Notes: generated by a model not told the origin, from the letters alone. A stretch of 64,000 nt of DNA from Variovorax brevis (GCF_030317105.1 NZ_JASZYG010000006.1:124001-188000); one strand, 5' to 3'. Positions 8,570-17,046 are shown, counted from the first letter of the stretch. Numbers and translations: made by a program.

Positions 8570-10159
8570 TCAGTCCGAAGACTTGATGCTCATCCACTTG
8601 AAAGGCATGTAGTTGTCGGCCAGTTGCGTCAGCGAGACCTTCTTGCTCACACCCCAGGCCAGGGATTGTTGATGCAATGGCAGATGGCCCACGTCGTCGG
8701 CATGCACGGCGAAGGCTTCCTTGATCATCGCGTTGCGCTTGGTCGTGTCGGTCTCCGACTGGATCTGCCTGGTGAGCGCATCCAGTTTCGGATTGCAGTA
8801 CGCACCGAGGTTGAACTGCCCCGCACCCTTGTCGTCCACGCAGGCCATCAACGCATTGAGCGCGTTGTGGGCGTCGTAGGTCGAGGGTGTCCAGGCCAGC
8901 ATGTAGAAGCTCGTGTCGCGACGCAGGATCTTGGGGAAGTACGTGCCCTTGGTCTCCACCACCAGGTTGACCTTGACGTTGATCCGCGCCAGGTTCGCAG
9001 CCACCGCCTGGCAGATCTGCGCGTCGTTCACGTAGCGGTCGTTGGGGCAGTTCATCGATACTTCGAAACCTTGCGGATATCCCGCGTCAGCCAACAATTT
9101 CTTGGCCGCCTCCGTGTCGAAGGGCAGGCGCTTGTCCTGCGCTTCGGTGAAGCCATTGATGCCGGGGCCCACCATCAAGGCCGTCGGCCGCGAGGCGCCG
9201 CGCATGACGGTGCGCTTGATGCCTTCGACGTCGATCGATTGATAGAAGGCCTGGCGAACGCGCTTGTCCTTGAATGGGTTCTTGCCCTTCACGCTGGAGT
9301 ACTGCAGTTCGTCGCGCTTCTGGTCCATGCCGAGGAACACCGTGCGCAATTCGGGGCCGACGATGACGCGGGCTGTGGTGGTCGCGTTGACGCGCGCAAT
9401 GTCCTGAACCGGCACCGGTTCCATGACGTCGATCTCGCCCGACAGCAAGGCCGCCACGCGCGTGGCGGGACTGGCGATCGGCGTGAAGATGATTTCCTGT
9501 GCGTTGCTTTCGACCTTGCCCCAGTAGCTGGGGTTGCGCACGAAGACCGTGCGCACGTTGGGCTGCCGTTCACGGACGCGGAACGGACCGGTGCCGTTGG
9601 TCTTGAAAGAGGCCGTGTTCTCGATGCCCTTGCGGCGGTCGACCGGCTTGGTCGCGCCATTGGCCTCGCACCACTTCTTGCTCATGATCGCCACTTGCGA
9701 CAGCACATCCGGCAGGATGGGGAACGGCGCCTTGGTCTCGATGTCGACCGTGAGGTCATTGACCTTGCGCACTTCCTTGATGTCGTTGGTGTAGCTGTTC
9801 ATGTCCGAGCCTTCGCCGGCGGCGCGGGCCAGGCTGAACAACACGTCGTCCGCCGTGAAGGGTGTGCCGTCATGAAACTGCACGCCCTTGCGCAATTCGA
9901 ATCGCCAGACCGTGGGGCTCGTCTGCTTCCAGCTGGTTGCGAGAAGTGGCGCCAGGCTCAGGTCCTTGTTGCGTCCAGCCAGCGTCTCGTAGACGTTCTG
10001 CGTGGAGCTCAGCTGCATCGCCTCGTTGAGGGAGTGCGGATCGAGCGACAGCATGTCGCCCTGGTTCGCGACCCGTATGGTCTGTGCGTGGGCCGCCATG
10101 CCGGCGGCGGCGAGGGCTGCAAACAAGGACGCAGCAAACAGTTGTCGCTTGAAACTCAT
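8570..10159 (-). CDS. Peptide ABC transporter substrate-binding protein
   Basis: A 529-residue periplasmic binding protein of SBP family 5 (DppA/OppA). The start at 10159 (MSFKRQLFAASLFAALAAAG) is supported by GAGGAG 9-10 bases upstream and by the resulting signal peptide ending AHA-Q at about residue 24; a longer frame adds 9 residues. Family motifs include LDPHSLNEAM, VQFHDGTPFTADDVLFSL and the C-terminal DVGHLPLHQQ. It captures the peptide or related ligand for the membrane complex. It is the third gene of the operon, between the M20 hydrolase and dppC, which is unusual because such genes often come first. Confidence 0.93.
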   Translation of the reverse strand: MSFKRQLFAASLFAALAAAGMAAHAQTIRVANQGDMLSLDPHSLNEAMQLSSTQNVYETLAGRNKDLSLAPLLATSWKQTSPTVWRFELRKGVQFHDGTPFTADDVLFSLARAAGEGSDMNSYTNDIKEVRKVNDLTVDIETKAPFPILPDVLSQVAIMSKKWCEANGATKPVDRRKGIENTASFKTNGTGPFRVRERQPNVRTVFVRNPSYWGKVESNAQEIIFTPIASPATRVAALLSGEIDVMEPVPVQDIARVNATTTARVIVGPELRTVFLGMDQKRDELQYSSVKGKNPFKDKRVRQAFYQSIDVEGIKRTVMRGASRPTALMVGPGINGFTEAQDKRLPFDTEAAKKLLADAGYPQGFEVSMNCPNDRYVNDAQICQAVAANLARINVKVNLVVETKGTYFPKILRRDTSFYMLAWTPSTYDAHNALNALMACVDDKGAGQFNLGAYCNPKLDALTRQIQSETDTTKRNAMIKEAFAVHADDVGHLPLHQQSLAWGVSKKVSLTQLADNYMPFKWMSIKSSD

Positions 10160-10210
10160 ACAAGTCACTCCTCGGGTTGAAAACACGAAAGGCTCAAGTC
10201 CCTCGCGCGA

Positions 10211-11473
10211 TCATGCGGGCATTCCTGATGCGTGCGCGTCGGCGTTTTCCTGTGCCTGTGCAGGTGTGCCCAATGGCATGCCCTGCTCGATCAGGCTGGC
10301 GTGGATGGCTGCCCCCAAAGGCAGGATCTCATCGTTGAAGTCGTATTTGCTGTTGTGCAGGAAAGCGCCGCCCTTCGCACCCTGGCCGATGCGCAGATAC
10401 GCGCCCGGTTTCTTCTGCAGCATGAACGAGAAGTCTTCCGCACCCATGCTCGGGTCCATGTTGCGATCGACGTTGCGCCCGCCGACGAGGGCCTCCGCGA
10501 CGTCGCCGGCGAACATGGCCTCGGTGGCCGTGTTGATGGTGGCGGGATAGATGCGCTCGAACTTCACGGTTGCTGTGGCGCCAAAGCCCGAAGCCACGGC
10601 CGTGCACAACTCGTGCAGGCGCCTTTCGATCTCGGCCTGCAGGTTCACGTTGAAGGTGCGCACCGTGCCTACGAGCGTCGCCTTGCCGGGCACCACGCTC
10701 ATGGCGCCAAGGTCGCCGGCCTGCACGGCGCAAACGCTGATCACCGCCGCATCGATCGGCCGCACATTGCGCGAGACGATGGTCTGGATCGCCGTGATGA
10801 TGTGCGCCGACACGACCACGGGATCGACGGTGAGATACGCATGCGCGCCATGTCCGCCCTTGCCCACGACCTCGATCGTGACGCGATCGGCCGCCGCCAT
10901 CATCGGACCCGAATTGATGCCGACGGTGCCCGCGGGCATGGCCGGCCAGTTGTGCATGGCGTAGATCGACTGCACCGGAAAGCGGTCGAACAGTCCGTCT
11001 TCGATCATGACGCGGGCGCCGGCAAAGCCCTCTTCGCCGGGCTGGAAGACCAGCACCGCCGTTCCGTCGAACTGCCGCGTTTCGGCGAGATAGCGCGCCG
11101 CGCCCACGAGCATGGCGGTGTGGCCGTCGTGACCGCAGCCGTGCATCAGGCCGCCCTTGCCCGAGCACCAGGCGAAGTCGTTGTCCTCGTGCATTGGCAA
11201 GGCGTCCATGTCGGCGCGAAGGCCGATCATCCGGCCGCTGGCGGTCGAACGGCCGCGAATCACGGCAACCACGCCGGTCTTGCCGATGCCGGTATGGATC
11301 TCATCGACGCCACAGGCCTTGAGCGACTCCTGCACGCGGGCCGACGTGTAGACCTCCTCGAAGCCCAGTTCCGGATGCGCATGCAGGTCGCGCCTGAAGG
11401 CCGTCATCTCCGGATAGAAACGCGCAATGTGGGCAAAGGCCCGACCCGAAACCTGCAAGCGTGGCAATGACAT
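10211..11473 (-). CDS. M20 family metallo-amidohydrolase (hippurate hydrolase/aminoacylase-like)
   Basis: A 420-residue cytosolic dinuclear-metal hydrolase. Metal-binding and catalytic motifs are GLRADMDALP, GLMHGCGHDGHTAML, QPGEEGFAGA and SMGAEDFSFML. Members cleave N-acyl amino acids, hippurate or amide-linked substrates. The ATG at 11473 overlaps the upstream dppB stop as TGATG and is preceded by GGAGG, so expression is tied to the transporter. The context suggests it hydrolyses the compound that the transporter brings in, perhaps an N-acyl amino acid or small peptide; that is inference. No signal peptide is seen. Confidence 0.92.
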   Translation of the reverse strand: MSLPRLQVSGRAFAHIARFYPEMTAFRRDLHAHPELGFEEVYTSARVQESLKACGVDEIHTGIGKTGVVAVIRGRSTASGRMIGLRADMDALPMHEDNDFAWCSGKGGLMHGCGHDGHTAMLVGAARYLAETRQFDGTAVLVFQPGEEGFAGARVMIEDGLFDRFPVQSIYAMHNWPAMPAGTVGINSGPMMAAADRVTIEVVGKGGHGAHAYLTVDPVVVSAHIITAIQTIVSRNVRPIDAAVISVCAVQAGDLGAMSVVPGKATLVGTVRTFNVNLQAEIERRLHELCTAVASGFGATATVKFERIYPATINTATEAMFAGDVAEALVGGRNVDRNMDPSMGAEDFSFMLQKKPGAYLRIGQGAKGGAFLHNSKYDFNDEILPLGAAIHASLIEQGMPLGTPAQAQENADAHASGMPA

Positions 11474-12453
11474 CAATGACCTCCCCGCGCCGAGATGCGC
11501 AGCCGCGGATCAACGGCGAAATAAAGCAGATCGACGATCAGATTGATCGTCACGAAAATGAGCGCGATGAGGCACAGGTAGGCCGCCATCACCGGGATGT
11601 CCGCGTAGTTCACCGCCTGGATGAAGAGCAGGCCCATGCCGGGCCACTGGAACACCGTCTCGGTGATGATGGCAAAGGCAATCAGCGAGCCCAGTTGCAG
11701 ACCGGTGATGGTGATGACCGGCACCATCGTGTTGCGCAGTGCGTGGCCGAAGTGAATGGCGCGATCCGACAGGCCCCGTGCGCGCGCAAACTTGATGTAG
11801 TCAGTGCGCAGCACCTCCAGCATTTCGGAGCGCACCAGCCGCATGATGAGCGTCAGTTGGAACACCGCCAGCGTGATGGCCGGCAGCACCATGTGGCTCC
11901 ATCCATCGCGCGTGAGCAGCCCCGATTGCCATCGGCCGACGTTGACCACTTCGCCGCGCCCGAAACTGGGCAGCCAGCCAAGCCACACCGAGAAGATGAG
12001 GATCATCAGGATGCCGATCAGGAAGGTCGGCAGGGAGACGCCCAGCAGCGAGAGCGCCATGAGGGTCTGGCTGAAGAAGGAGCCGCGACGCAGGGCCGCA
12101 TACACGCCCATCGGAACGCCCACCGCGAGTGCGAGGACGGCTGCGACGATCGACAACTCCAGCGTCGCCGGCAGCCTTTCGACCATGAGGCGAGACACCT
12201 TTACGCCTTGGCGCAGGCTGAGGCCGAACTCCCCTTGCGCCGCCTGCACAAGGAAGTGCCAGAACTGCACATAGAAGGGGCGATCGAAGCCCAGATCGGC
12301 CCGCAGCTGTGCGATCTGCTCGGGCTTGGCGTCCTGCCCCAAAAGGAACACCACGGGATCGCCAACGTACTGGAAGAGCAGAAACGCAATGAACGCGACG
12401 ACCACCATCACGATGACGGCTTGGACCAGGCGACGCAGAACAAATGCGAACAT
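11473..12453 (-). CDS. dppB: Peptide ABC transporter permease (DppB type)
   Basis: A 326-residue inner-membrane permease, first gene of the operon dppB-M20 hydrolase-binding protein-dppC-dppD-dppF. The N-terminal MFAFVLRRLVQAVIVMVVVA and the loop ARGLSDRAIHFGHALRN with G-L-Q-L-G are typical of DppB/OppB. About six membrane segments are visible. It pairs with DppC to form the channel. The upstream spacer to the porin gene is short (about 150 bases) and holds the porin terminator, so the operon promoter must lie in about 12454-12534, where I see no clear boxes. Confidence 0.92.
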   Translation of the reverse strand: MFAFVLRRLVQAVIVMVVVAFIAFLLFQYVGDPVVFLLGQDAKPEQIAQLRADLGFDRPFYVQFWHFLVQAAQGEFGLSLRQGVKVSRLMVERLPATLELSIVAAVLALAVGVPMGVYAALRRGSFFSQTLMALSLLGVSLPTFLIGILMILIFSVWLGWLPSFGRGEVVNVGRWQSGLLTRDGWSHMVLPAITLAVFQLTLIMRLVRSEMLEVLRTDYIKFARARGLSDRAIHFGHALRNTMVPVITITGLQLGSLIAFAIITETVFQWPGMGLLFIQAVNYADIPVMAAYLCLIALIFVTINLIVDLLYFAVDPRLRISARGGH

Positions 12454-12534
12454 CGCTTCAAATTGTGTCTATTGATGCTAACAGAGCAAGGCTTGTGCCG
12501 CGGCCCTTTGACACCTCACGCGTGCATGGAAATG

Positions 12535-12568
12535 AAAAAAGCCACCCGACTTTCGTCGAGTGGCTTTT
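12535..12568 (-). terminator. Intrinsic terminator of the porin gene
   Basis: Read on the minus strand, AAAAGCCACTCGAC, GAAA, GTCGGGTGGCTTTTTT forms a strong stem with one G-T pair and a GAAA tetraloop, followed by a T-run. It lies about 37 bases after the porin stop codon. Confidence 0.9.
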
Positions 12569-12604
12569 GATCATTCGATCTGAACTGGCTAGGCCAGCAT
12601 CAGA

Positions 12605-13774
12605 TTAGAACGAGTGACGGATACCGAAGTCGTAGCCCCACGACTTTTCGACCGGCAGGCCCAAGGCCGTGTTGGTGGCGATCGCTGGGCTGCCACCGAT
12701 CGTCAACGTAGCGCCGTTCTTGTTCTTCAGGTAAGCAGCGGTAGCGTACAGAGCCGTGCGCTTCGACAGGTTGTGGACATAGCCCAGTGCGAACTTGTCC
12801 GAAGCCGGATCATCAACCACAGCCGAATTGGTGTCGATGTCGGTGTGCGAATACGCCACGCGGATCAAACCAGGGCCGACCGGGAAGGTCGCGCCGATCA
12901 GGTAACCACGGTAGGTCTGATCAAGAGCCAGCAACGGCAGATTCGACTTCGCGTCGACTTGAGAATACTCACCCATCAGCTTCATGAAGCCGAAGTCCCA
13001 CGATGCACCCAGGTTGCCAGTGTTGACCTCTGCCGAACCGCCACCCTGGAAGTTCGAAGCGACCGTGTTCTCGCCGTAGGCAACAGCAACGTCCAGAGGA
13101 CCGTTGGCGTAGCCGAAGCGGCCACCAGCGTAGCGACCACCGAGGAACACGCCAGTCGGGGTGGCGGAGGCCGGATCGAATTCGGTGCGCTCAGCAAGCC
13201 CAAACATCACTTGACCATAGAAGCCACCCAGGTTGGACGGCAGGAAGTAGCCAATGGTGTTGTTTGCGCGAACGTAGTTGGGAGCGTTGCTTGAGCCGCC
13301 GGCGGCAACAGCACCCACCGCGCTGGAGATAGCGTTCGTGCCCACGCCGTTCGTGCCGAACGGATCGAAAATCGTGTCGTTCCAGAAGGTCGGCACATAG
13401 TCGCGGCCAAGGCGGACTTCACCGAAACCACCCGACAAGCTCACCGTCGAACGACGATTGAACAGCTGACCCGTGATGGGGTTCGTCGCACCCGGATTCG
13501 CACCAGCGCCGCCAACGTCATTGGCCAAACCGGCTTCGAGCCAGAAGCTGGCAGCCAAGCCACCACCGAGGTCTTCCGTGCCACGGAAGCCAAGGCGGCT
13601 CGAGTTGTAGCCCGAGTTCGACAGAGCCGTCTGGTTGGCCTTCACGCCGTTGTAGCTTTCGTTCGAGTAGTAGCTGACTGCCGCGTCAACAATACCGAAC
13701 AGCGTGACCGACGACTGAGCCGAAGCAGCACCGGCAACAGCCAGGGCAGCCAGAGCAACTAGAGATTTTTTCAT
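12605..13774 (-). CDS. Gram-negative trimeric porin (Omp32 type)
   Basis: A 389-residue outer-membrane beta-barrel. The start at 13774 (MKKSLVALAALAVAGAASAQ) gives a textbook signal peptide cleaved after ASA; GGAGAAA is properly spaced upstream. Mature sequence begins SSVTLFGIVDAAVSY, and the protein ends in phenylalanine (GIRHSF), the sorting signal for the Bam complex. Loop 3 carries a region like Burkholderiales general porins (GRDYVPTFWND). Codon usage is more biased than its neighbours, consistent with high expression. It is monocistronic, with its own terminator. It may let peptides or anions through the outer membrane, but its closeness to the peptide operon is only suggestive. Confidence 0.95.
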   Translation of the reverse strand: MKKSLVALAALAVAGAASAQSSVTLFGIVDAAVSYYSNESYNGVKANQTALSNSGYNSSRLGFRGTEDLGGGLAASFWLEAGLANDVGGAGANPGATNPITGQLFNRRSTVSLSGGFGEVRLGRDYVPTFWNDTIFDPFGTNGVGTNAISSAVGAVAAGGSSNAPNYVRANNTIGYFLPSNLGGFYGQVMFGLAERTEFDPASATPTGVFLGGRYAGGRFGYANGPLDVAVAYGENTVASNFQGGGSAEVNTGNLGASWDFGFMKLMGEYSQVDAKSNLPLLALDQTYRGYLIGATFPVGPGLIRVAYSHTDIDTNSAVVDDPASDKFALGYVHNLSKRTALYATAAYLKNKNGATLTIGGSPAIATNTALGLPVEKSWGYDFGIRHSF

Positions 13775-14056
13775 TGCAAGTTTCTCCAAGGTTAAACATA
13801 GGGCTCCGGTGCAGAGGGCTCACTGTGACTGGCACTTTTGTGCTCCCACCGGACCCCGGGCCAACCTCCTTTTGGGAAGTTGATGCTATTGCACCAGAGC
13901 AGGTGGCTCAGGGCAAAGCAATTCAGCTGAAATATCTATGGGTTGCGGCGTTTCGTTGCAGTGGTGCAACAAAGGGCAGTTATCGACAGATCATTCACGA
14001 TGTGGAATGCCTCTCGTCTCGAAAATCGCAGCCACGGAATGGGTTCAAATCGCATC
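13775..14056. other. Divergent intergenic region between porin and coq7
   Basis: About 280 bases with no convincing gene. It must contain the porin promoter on the minus strand and the coq7 promoter on the plus strand. I see no boxes close enough to consensus to call. A frame open upstream of coq7 (from 13943) has no ribosome binding site and does not match the family N-terminus. Confidence 0.5.
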
Positions 14057-14686
14057 ATGAACCGCCCGATCGACACCCTTCTCACCCTCGCTGATGAGGC
14101 CCTGCGAACTGTTTTTGTGCGGCCTTCAGCCTCTCGCCCGATACCAAGGCCGGAAGCGCGCGATGAACCGCTCAGCGAAGCGCAGCGTCGCGAGGCTGGG
14201 GCCCTCATGCGGGTGAATCATGTCGGGGAGGTGTGTGCCCAAGCCCTCTACACGGCACAGGCGGCGGTTACGCGTGACCCGGCGCTTCGAAAACACTTCC
14301 TGGAGGCGTCCCGCGAGGAAACGGATCACCTCGCCTGGACGCGCAGTCGGCTCGACGAGCTGGGTGCACACCCCTCGCTACTCAATCCGCTTTGGTACGC
14401 GGGAGCATTCGGCGTTGGACTTGTCGCCGGACGGCTCGGCGACAAATTGAGCCTTGGATTCGTCGCTGAAACCGAGCGCCAAGTCGAAGCGCACCTGGAT
14501 GGGCACCTGGACCGACTGCCGCGTGAAGACCAATCATCCCGCGCCATCGTCCACCAGATGAAACTGGATGAGGCCCGTCACGCCGCCCAAGCATGGAGCG
14601 CAGGCGCGGCCGAGTTGCCGGGCGTGGCCAAATCGCTGATGCGCGTTGCCTCCCGAGTGATGACGACGGTCGCGCACCGCATCTAG
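14057..14686 (+). CDS. coq7: 2-octaprenyl-3-methyl-6-methoxy-1,4-benzoquinol hydroxylase (Coq7)
   Basis: A 209-residue di-iron hydroxylase that makes the penultimate ring hydroxylation of ubiquinone. It is a membrane-associated ferritin-like protein. Iron ligands are in the two EXXH-type motifs, SREETDHLAW and KLDEARHAAQAW, with the conserved leader RVNHVGEVCAQALY. The start at 14057 (MNRPIDTLLTLADEALR) matches family N-termini; an upstream in-frame ATG adds six residues. Many betaproteobacteria use Coq7 instead of UbiF. It is a single gene, diverging from the porin and converging with the OsmC-family gene. Confidence 0.95.
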   Translation: MNRPIDTLLTLADEALRTVFVRPSASRPIPRPEARDEPLSEAQRREAGALMRVNHVGEVCAQALYTAQAAVTRDPALRKHFLEASREETDHLAWTRSRLDELGAHPSLLNPLWYAGAFGVGLVAGRLGDKLSLGFVAETERQVEAHLDGHLDRLPREDQSSRAIVHQMKLDEARHAAQAWSAGAAELPGVAKSLMRVASRVMTTVAHRI

Positions 14687-14704
14687 CCTGGGAAGCACTC
14701 GGAT

Positions 14705-15154
14705 TCAGGACTCAATGAGTTCGTAGCTCGTCGTAATTTCAGCGGTTTTACCGAGCATGATCGTTGCCGAGCAATAGGTTTCGTGGCTAAGGGCAATTGC
14801 CCGCTCCACTGCAGTGGGGGGGATGCCCTTGCCGGCAACGACGAAATGCATGTGGATCTTTGTGAAGACTTTCGGGTCTTTTTCGGCGCGTTCGCTGGTG
14901 AGTTTGACGCTGCAACGCTCGACCTGATGACGGCCCCGCTTGAGGATCAAGACCACGTCGTACGCCGTACAGCCCCCTGCGCCGGCCAGCACGGTTTCCA
15001 TTGGGCGTGGCGCCAGGTTGCGCCCCCCGTTCTCAGGCTTGACCGTGTCCGGCGCGCCGTCCATGGCCAGGACATGTCCCGTTCCGGTTTCGGCGATGAA
15101 GCCCATGGACGATTGGGCTCCGGACGCGCCCGTCCAGCTGACTGTGCATTCCAT
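14705..15154 (-). CDS. OsmC/Ohr family peroxiredoxin-like protein
   Basis: A 149-residue cytosolic protein. The sequence has GPR-type OsmC motifs, including the N-terminal beta hairpin (MECTVSWTGA), LAGAGGCTAYDVVLILKR with the first conserved cysteine, and SHETYCSATIML with the second. Two-cysteine OsmC proteins reduce organic hydroperoxides; this subgroup (YhfA-like) is less well characterised. The start at 15154 fits family length, although the upstream ribosome binding site is weak. The gene converges with coq7. Its upstream region is shared with the candidate small RNA read in the opposite direction. Confidence 0.88.
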   Translation of the reverse strand: MECTVSWTGASGAQSSMGFIAETGTGHVLAMDGAPDTVKPENGGRNLAPRPMETVLAGAGGCTAYDVVLILKRGRHQVERCSVKLTSERAEKDPKVFTKIHMHFVVAGKGIPPTAVERAIALSHETYCSATIMLGKTAEITTSYELIES

Positions 15155-15223
15155 ATTGCGATTTCGTGAGTAACGACGTGGGAAGAGTCGTCGATTTGTT
15201 GGCAAAAAAGCACGTGTAACTTG

Positions 15224-15251
15224 TTGCAATGCAGCAAGCACTGGGTATACT
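15224..15251 (+). promoter_or_regulatory. sigma70-type promoter of the candidate small RNA
   Basis: TTGCAA (15224-15229) and TATACT (15246-15251) are separated by 16 bases. Both boxes are close to consensus. A start at about 15258 would place the first stem-loop right at the 5' end of the transcript. Confidence 0.65.
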
Positions 15252-15257
15252 TTATTT

Positions 15258-15350
15258 CATCGCACAGCCAGTCGCTGTGCCCCAGTTGTCTCCTCCACCC
15301 TCCCAATTGGTGGATTTAGCCCCCGAACCGCAAGGTCCGGGGGCTTTTTT
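15258..15350 (+). ncRNA. Candidate small RNA with an anti-Shine-Dalgarno loop
   Basis: A transcript of about 93 bases is predicted between a good promoter and an intrinsic terminator. Stem 1 is GCACAGC/GCTGTGC (15262-15268 with 15274-15280). Stem 2 is CCAGTTG/CAATTGG (15282-15288 with 15304-15310, one G-U pair) and displays a 15-nt loop, TCTCCTCCACCCTCC, containing CTCCTCC at 15290-15296, complementary to the GGAGG of ribosome binding sites. Stem 3 is the terminator with a GCAA loop. Rfam describes a 'Betaproteobacteria toxic small RNA' family carrying an anti-SD motif, and this candidate resembles that description, but I could not run the model. Alternatively it is an attenuated leader of ilvA, which starts 50 bases further on. 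Confidence 0.7.
15318..15350 (+). terminator. Intrinsic terminator ending the small RNA
   Basis: AGCCCCCG pairs with CGGGGGCT, extended past one mismatch by ACC/GGT and closed by a GCAA tetraloop, then six T residues. It is one of the strongest terminators in the window and separates the small RNA from ilvA. Confidence 0.92.
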
Positions 15351-15400
15351 CTTGGCGCGCCCGCGTCTATCCCGATGCCTCTTAATATCGCTGGCTCACC

Positions 15401-16984
15401 ATGAAAACTCCTCCCACGAAGAACGCGCCGCAGCCGGTCGATGCCGCGGCACTCACGCCCGCCGACTACCTCAAGAAAATCCTCACGGCCCGCGTCTACG
15501 ACGTGGCTGTCGAATCACCGCTTGAACCGGCCCGTGCATTAAGTGCGCGCTTGGGAAACACGGTGCTGCTCAAGCGCGAAGATCAACAGCCGGTGTTCAG
15601 TTTCAAGTTGCGCGGAGCCTTCAACAAGATGGCGCAACTTTCGGCCGAGCAACTTGCGAATGGCGTGATCTGCGCATCGGCTGGCAACCATGCGCAAGGC
15701 GTTGCCTTGGGTGCTCACAAACTTGGCGCGCGTGCGGTCATCGTGATGCCCGTGACGACGCCGCAACTCAAGATTGACGCTGTGCGGGCGCTGGGTGGCG
15801 AGGTCCACTTGCATGGCGACAGTTACTCCGATGCATACGTCCATGCGCTCGAGCAACAGAAGCTGCACAACCTCACTTTCGTGCACCCATTCGATGACCC
15901 GGATGTGATCGCCGGACAGGGCACGATCGCGATGGAAATCCTGCGGCAACACCAAGGCAAGCTCGACGCCGTGTTCGTCGCCATTGGTGGCGGTGGATTG
16001 ATCTCCGGCGTCGCCAACTACATCAAGGCAGTGCGTCCAGAGATACGCGTTGTCGGCGTTCAGATGAACGATTCCGACGCAATGATCAGATCGGTCGCAG
16101 CAAAAGAAAGAATTTCCCTGGCCGACGTCGGCTTGTTTTCCGACGGTACGGCGGTCAAGCTGGTTGGCGAAGAGACCTTTCGAATCGCGAGCAATCTCGT
16201 CGACGAGTACCTCACGGTCGACACCGACGCCGTGTGTGCCGCGATCAAGGACGTGTTCATCGACACGCGCAGCATCGTCGAGCCTGCGGGCGCTCTCGCC
16301 GTCGCGGCGATCAAGCAATACGTCGAAGCGCGCGGCACGCGTGGCGAGACCTATGCGGCGATCCTTTGCGGCGCCAACATGAACTTCGACCGGCTCCGCT
16401 TCGTGGCCGAACGCGCCGAAGTGGGCGAGGAACGCGAGGCGCTGTTTGCCGTGACGATTCCCGAAGAGCGCGGCAGCTTCAGGCGCTTTTGCGAACTGAT
16501 CGGCGAGTTGCCCGGCGCCTCACGCAACGTGACCGAGTTCAACTACCGCATCAGCGACGCGTCGCAAGCCCATGTGTTCGTCGGCCTGACCACCACCACG
16601 CGCGGCGAGTCGAGGACCATTGCCGACACCTTCACGGCACACGGATTCGGCGCACTGGATCTCACGCACGACGATCTTGCCAAGGAACATTTGCGCCACA
16701 TGGTCGGCGGGCGAACCGGCCTGGCACACGAAGAACGCCTGCTGCGCTTCGTGTTTCCGGAGCGGCCGGGCGCGCTGCTCAAGTTCCTGAGCCTCTTGCG
16801 GCCGAACTGGAACATCAGCCTCTTCCACTACCGCAATCAGGGCGCGGACTACGGCCGCATCCTCGTCGGCCTGCAGGTGCCGCCGGCCGATCACGATGCG
16901 TTCACGAGCTTCCTCGAAGCATTGGGCTATCCGTTCGTCGAGGAAACGGACAACCCGGCTTATCGCCTCTTCCTCCAAGCGTGA
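15401..16984 (+). CDS. ilvA: Threonine ammonia-lyase, biosynthetic
   Basis: A 527-residue PLP enzyme that deaminates threonine to 2-oxobutanoate, the first step of isoleucine synthesis. The PLP lysine is K69 in FSFKLRGAFNK; the glycine-rich phosphate loop is GGGGLISGVA. The long C-terminal region (about 340-527) contains two ACT-like regulatory modules (EERGSFRRFCELIG and FPERPGALLKFLSLL), which in the E. coli enzyme bind isoleucine and valine. This length identifies the biosynthetic, allosteric type rather than the short catabolic one. A strong terminator lies 50 bases upstream, so ilvA needs either its own promoter in the gap or read-through. Confidence 0.96.
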   Translation: MKTPPTKNAPQPVDAAALTPADYLKKILTARVYDVAVESPLEPARALSARLGNTVLLKREDQQPVFSFKLRGAFNKMAQLSAEQLANGVICASAGNHAQGVALGAHKLGARAVIVMPVTTPQLKIDAVRALGGEVHLHGDSYSDAYVHALEQQKLHNLTFVHPFDDPDVIAGQGTIAMEILRQHQGKLDAVFVAIGGGGLISGVANYIKAVRPEIRVVGVQMNDSDAMIRSVAAKERISLADVGLFSDGTAVKLVGEETFRIASNLVDEYLTVDTDAVCAAIKDVFIDTRSIVEPAGALAVAAIKQYVEARGTRGETYAAILCGANMNFDRLRFVAERAEVGEEREALFAVTIPEERGSFRRFCELIGELPGASRNVTEFNYRISDASQAHVFVGLTTTTRGESRTIADTFTAHGFGALDLTHDDLAKEHLRHMVGGRTGLAHEERLLRFVFPERPGALLKFLSLLRPNWNISLFHYRNQGADYGRILVGLQVPPADHDAFTSFLEALGYPFVEETDNPAYRLFLQA

Positions 16985-17046
16985 AGCCCTGCGGGCGCGA
17001 AGACCTGCGGGCGTGAAGGCCTGCGGGCGTGAAGGCCTGTGAGCCT
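16983..17046. repeat. Four tandem 16-bp repeats between ilvA and gspC
   Basis: Four consecutive 16-base units of the form GAAGGCCTGCGGGCGT fill 16983-16998, 16999-17014, 17015-17030 and 17031-17046. Units 2 and 3 differ by one base; units 1 and 4 are more diverged. The array starts inside the ilvA stop codon and ends six bases before the gspC stop, so it occupies the whole convergent intergenic gap. Confidence 0.9.

Noticed and set aside
15229..15525. A 98-codon frame (starting MQQALGILYF) as an ilvA leader peptide
   Set aside because: It starts upstream of the predicted transcription start, has no ribosome binding site, runs through the terminator and into ilvA, and lacks a run of Ile, Val or Thr codons.
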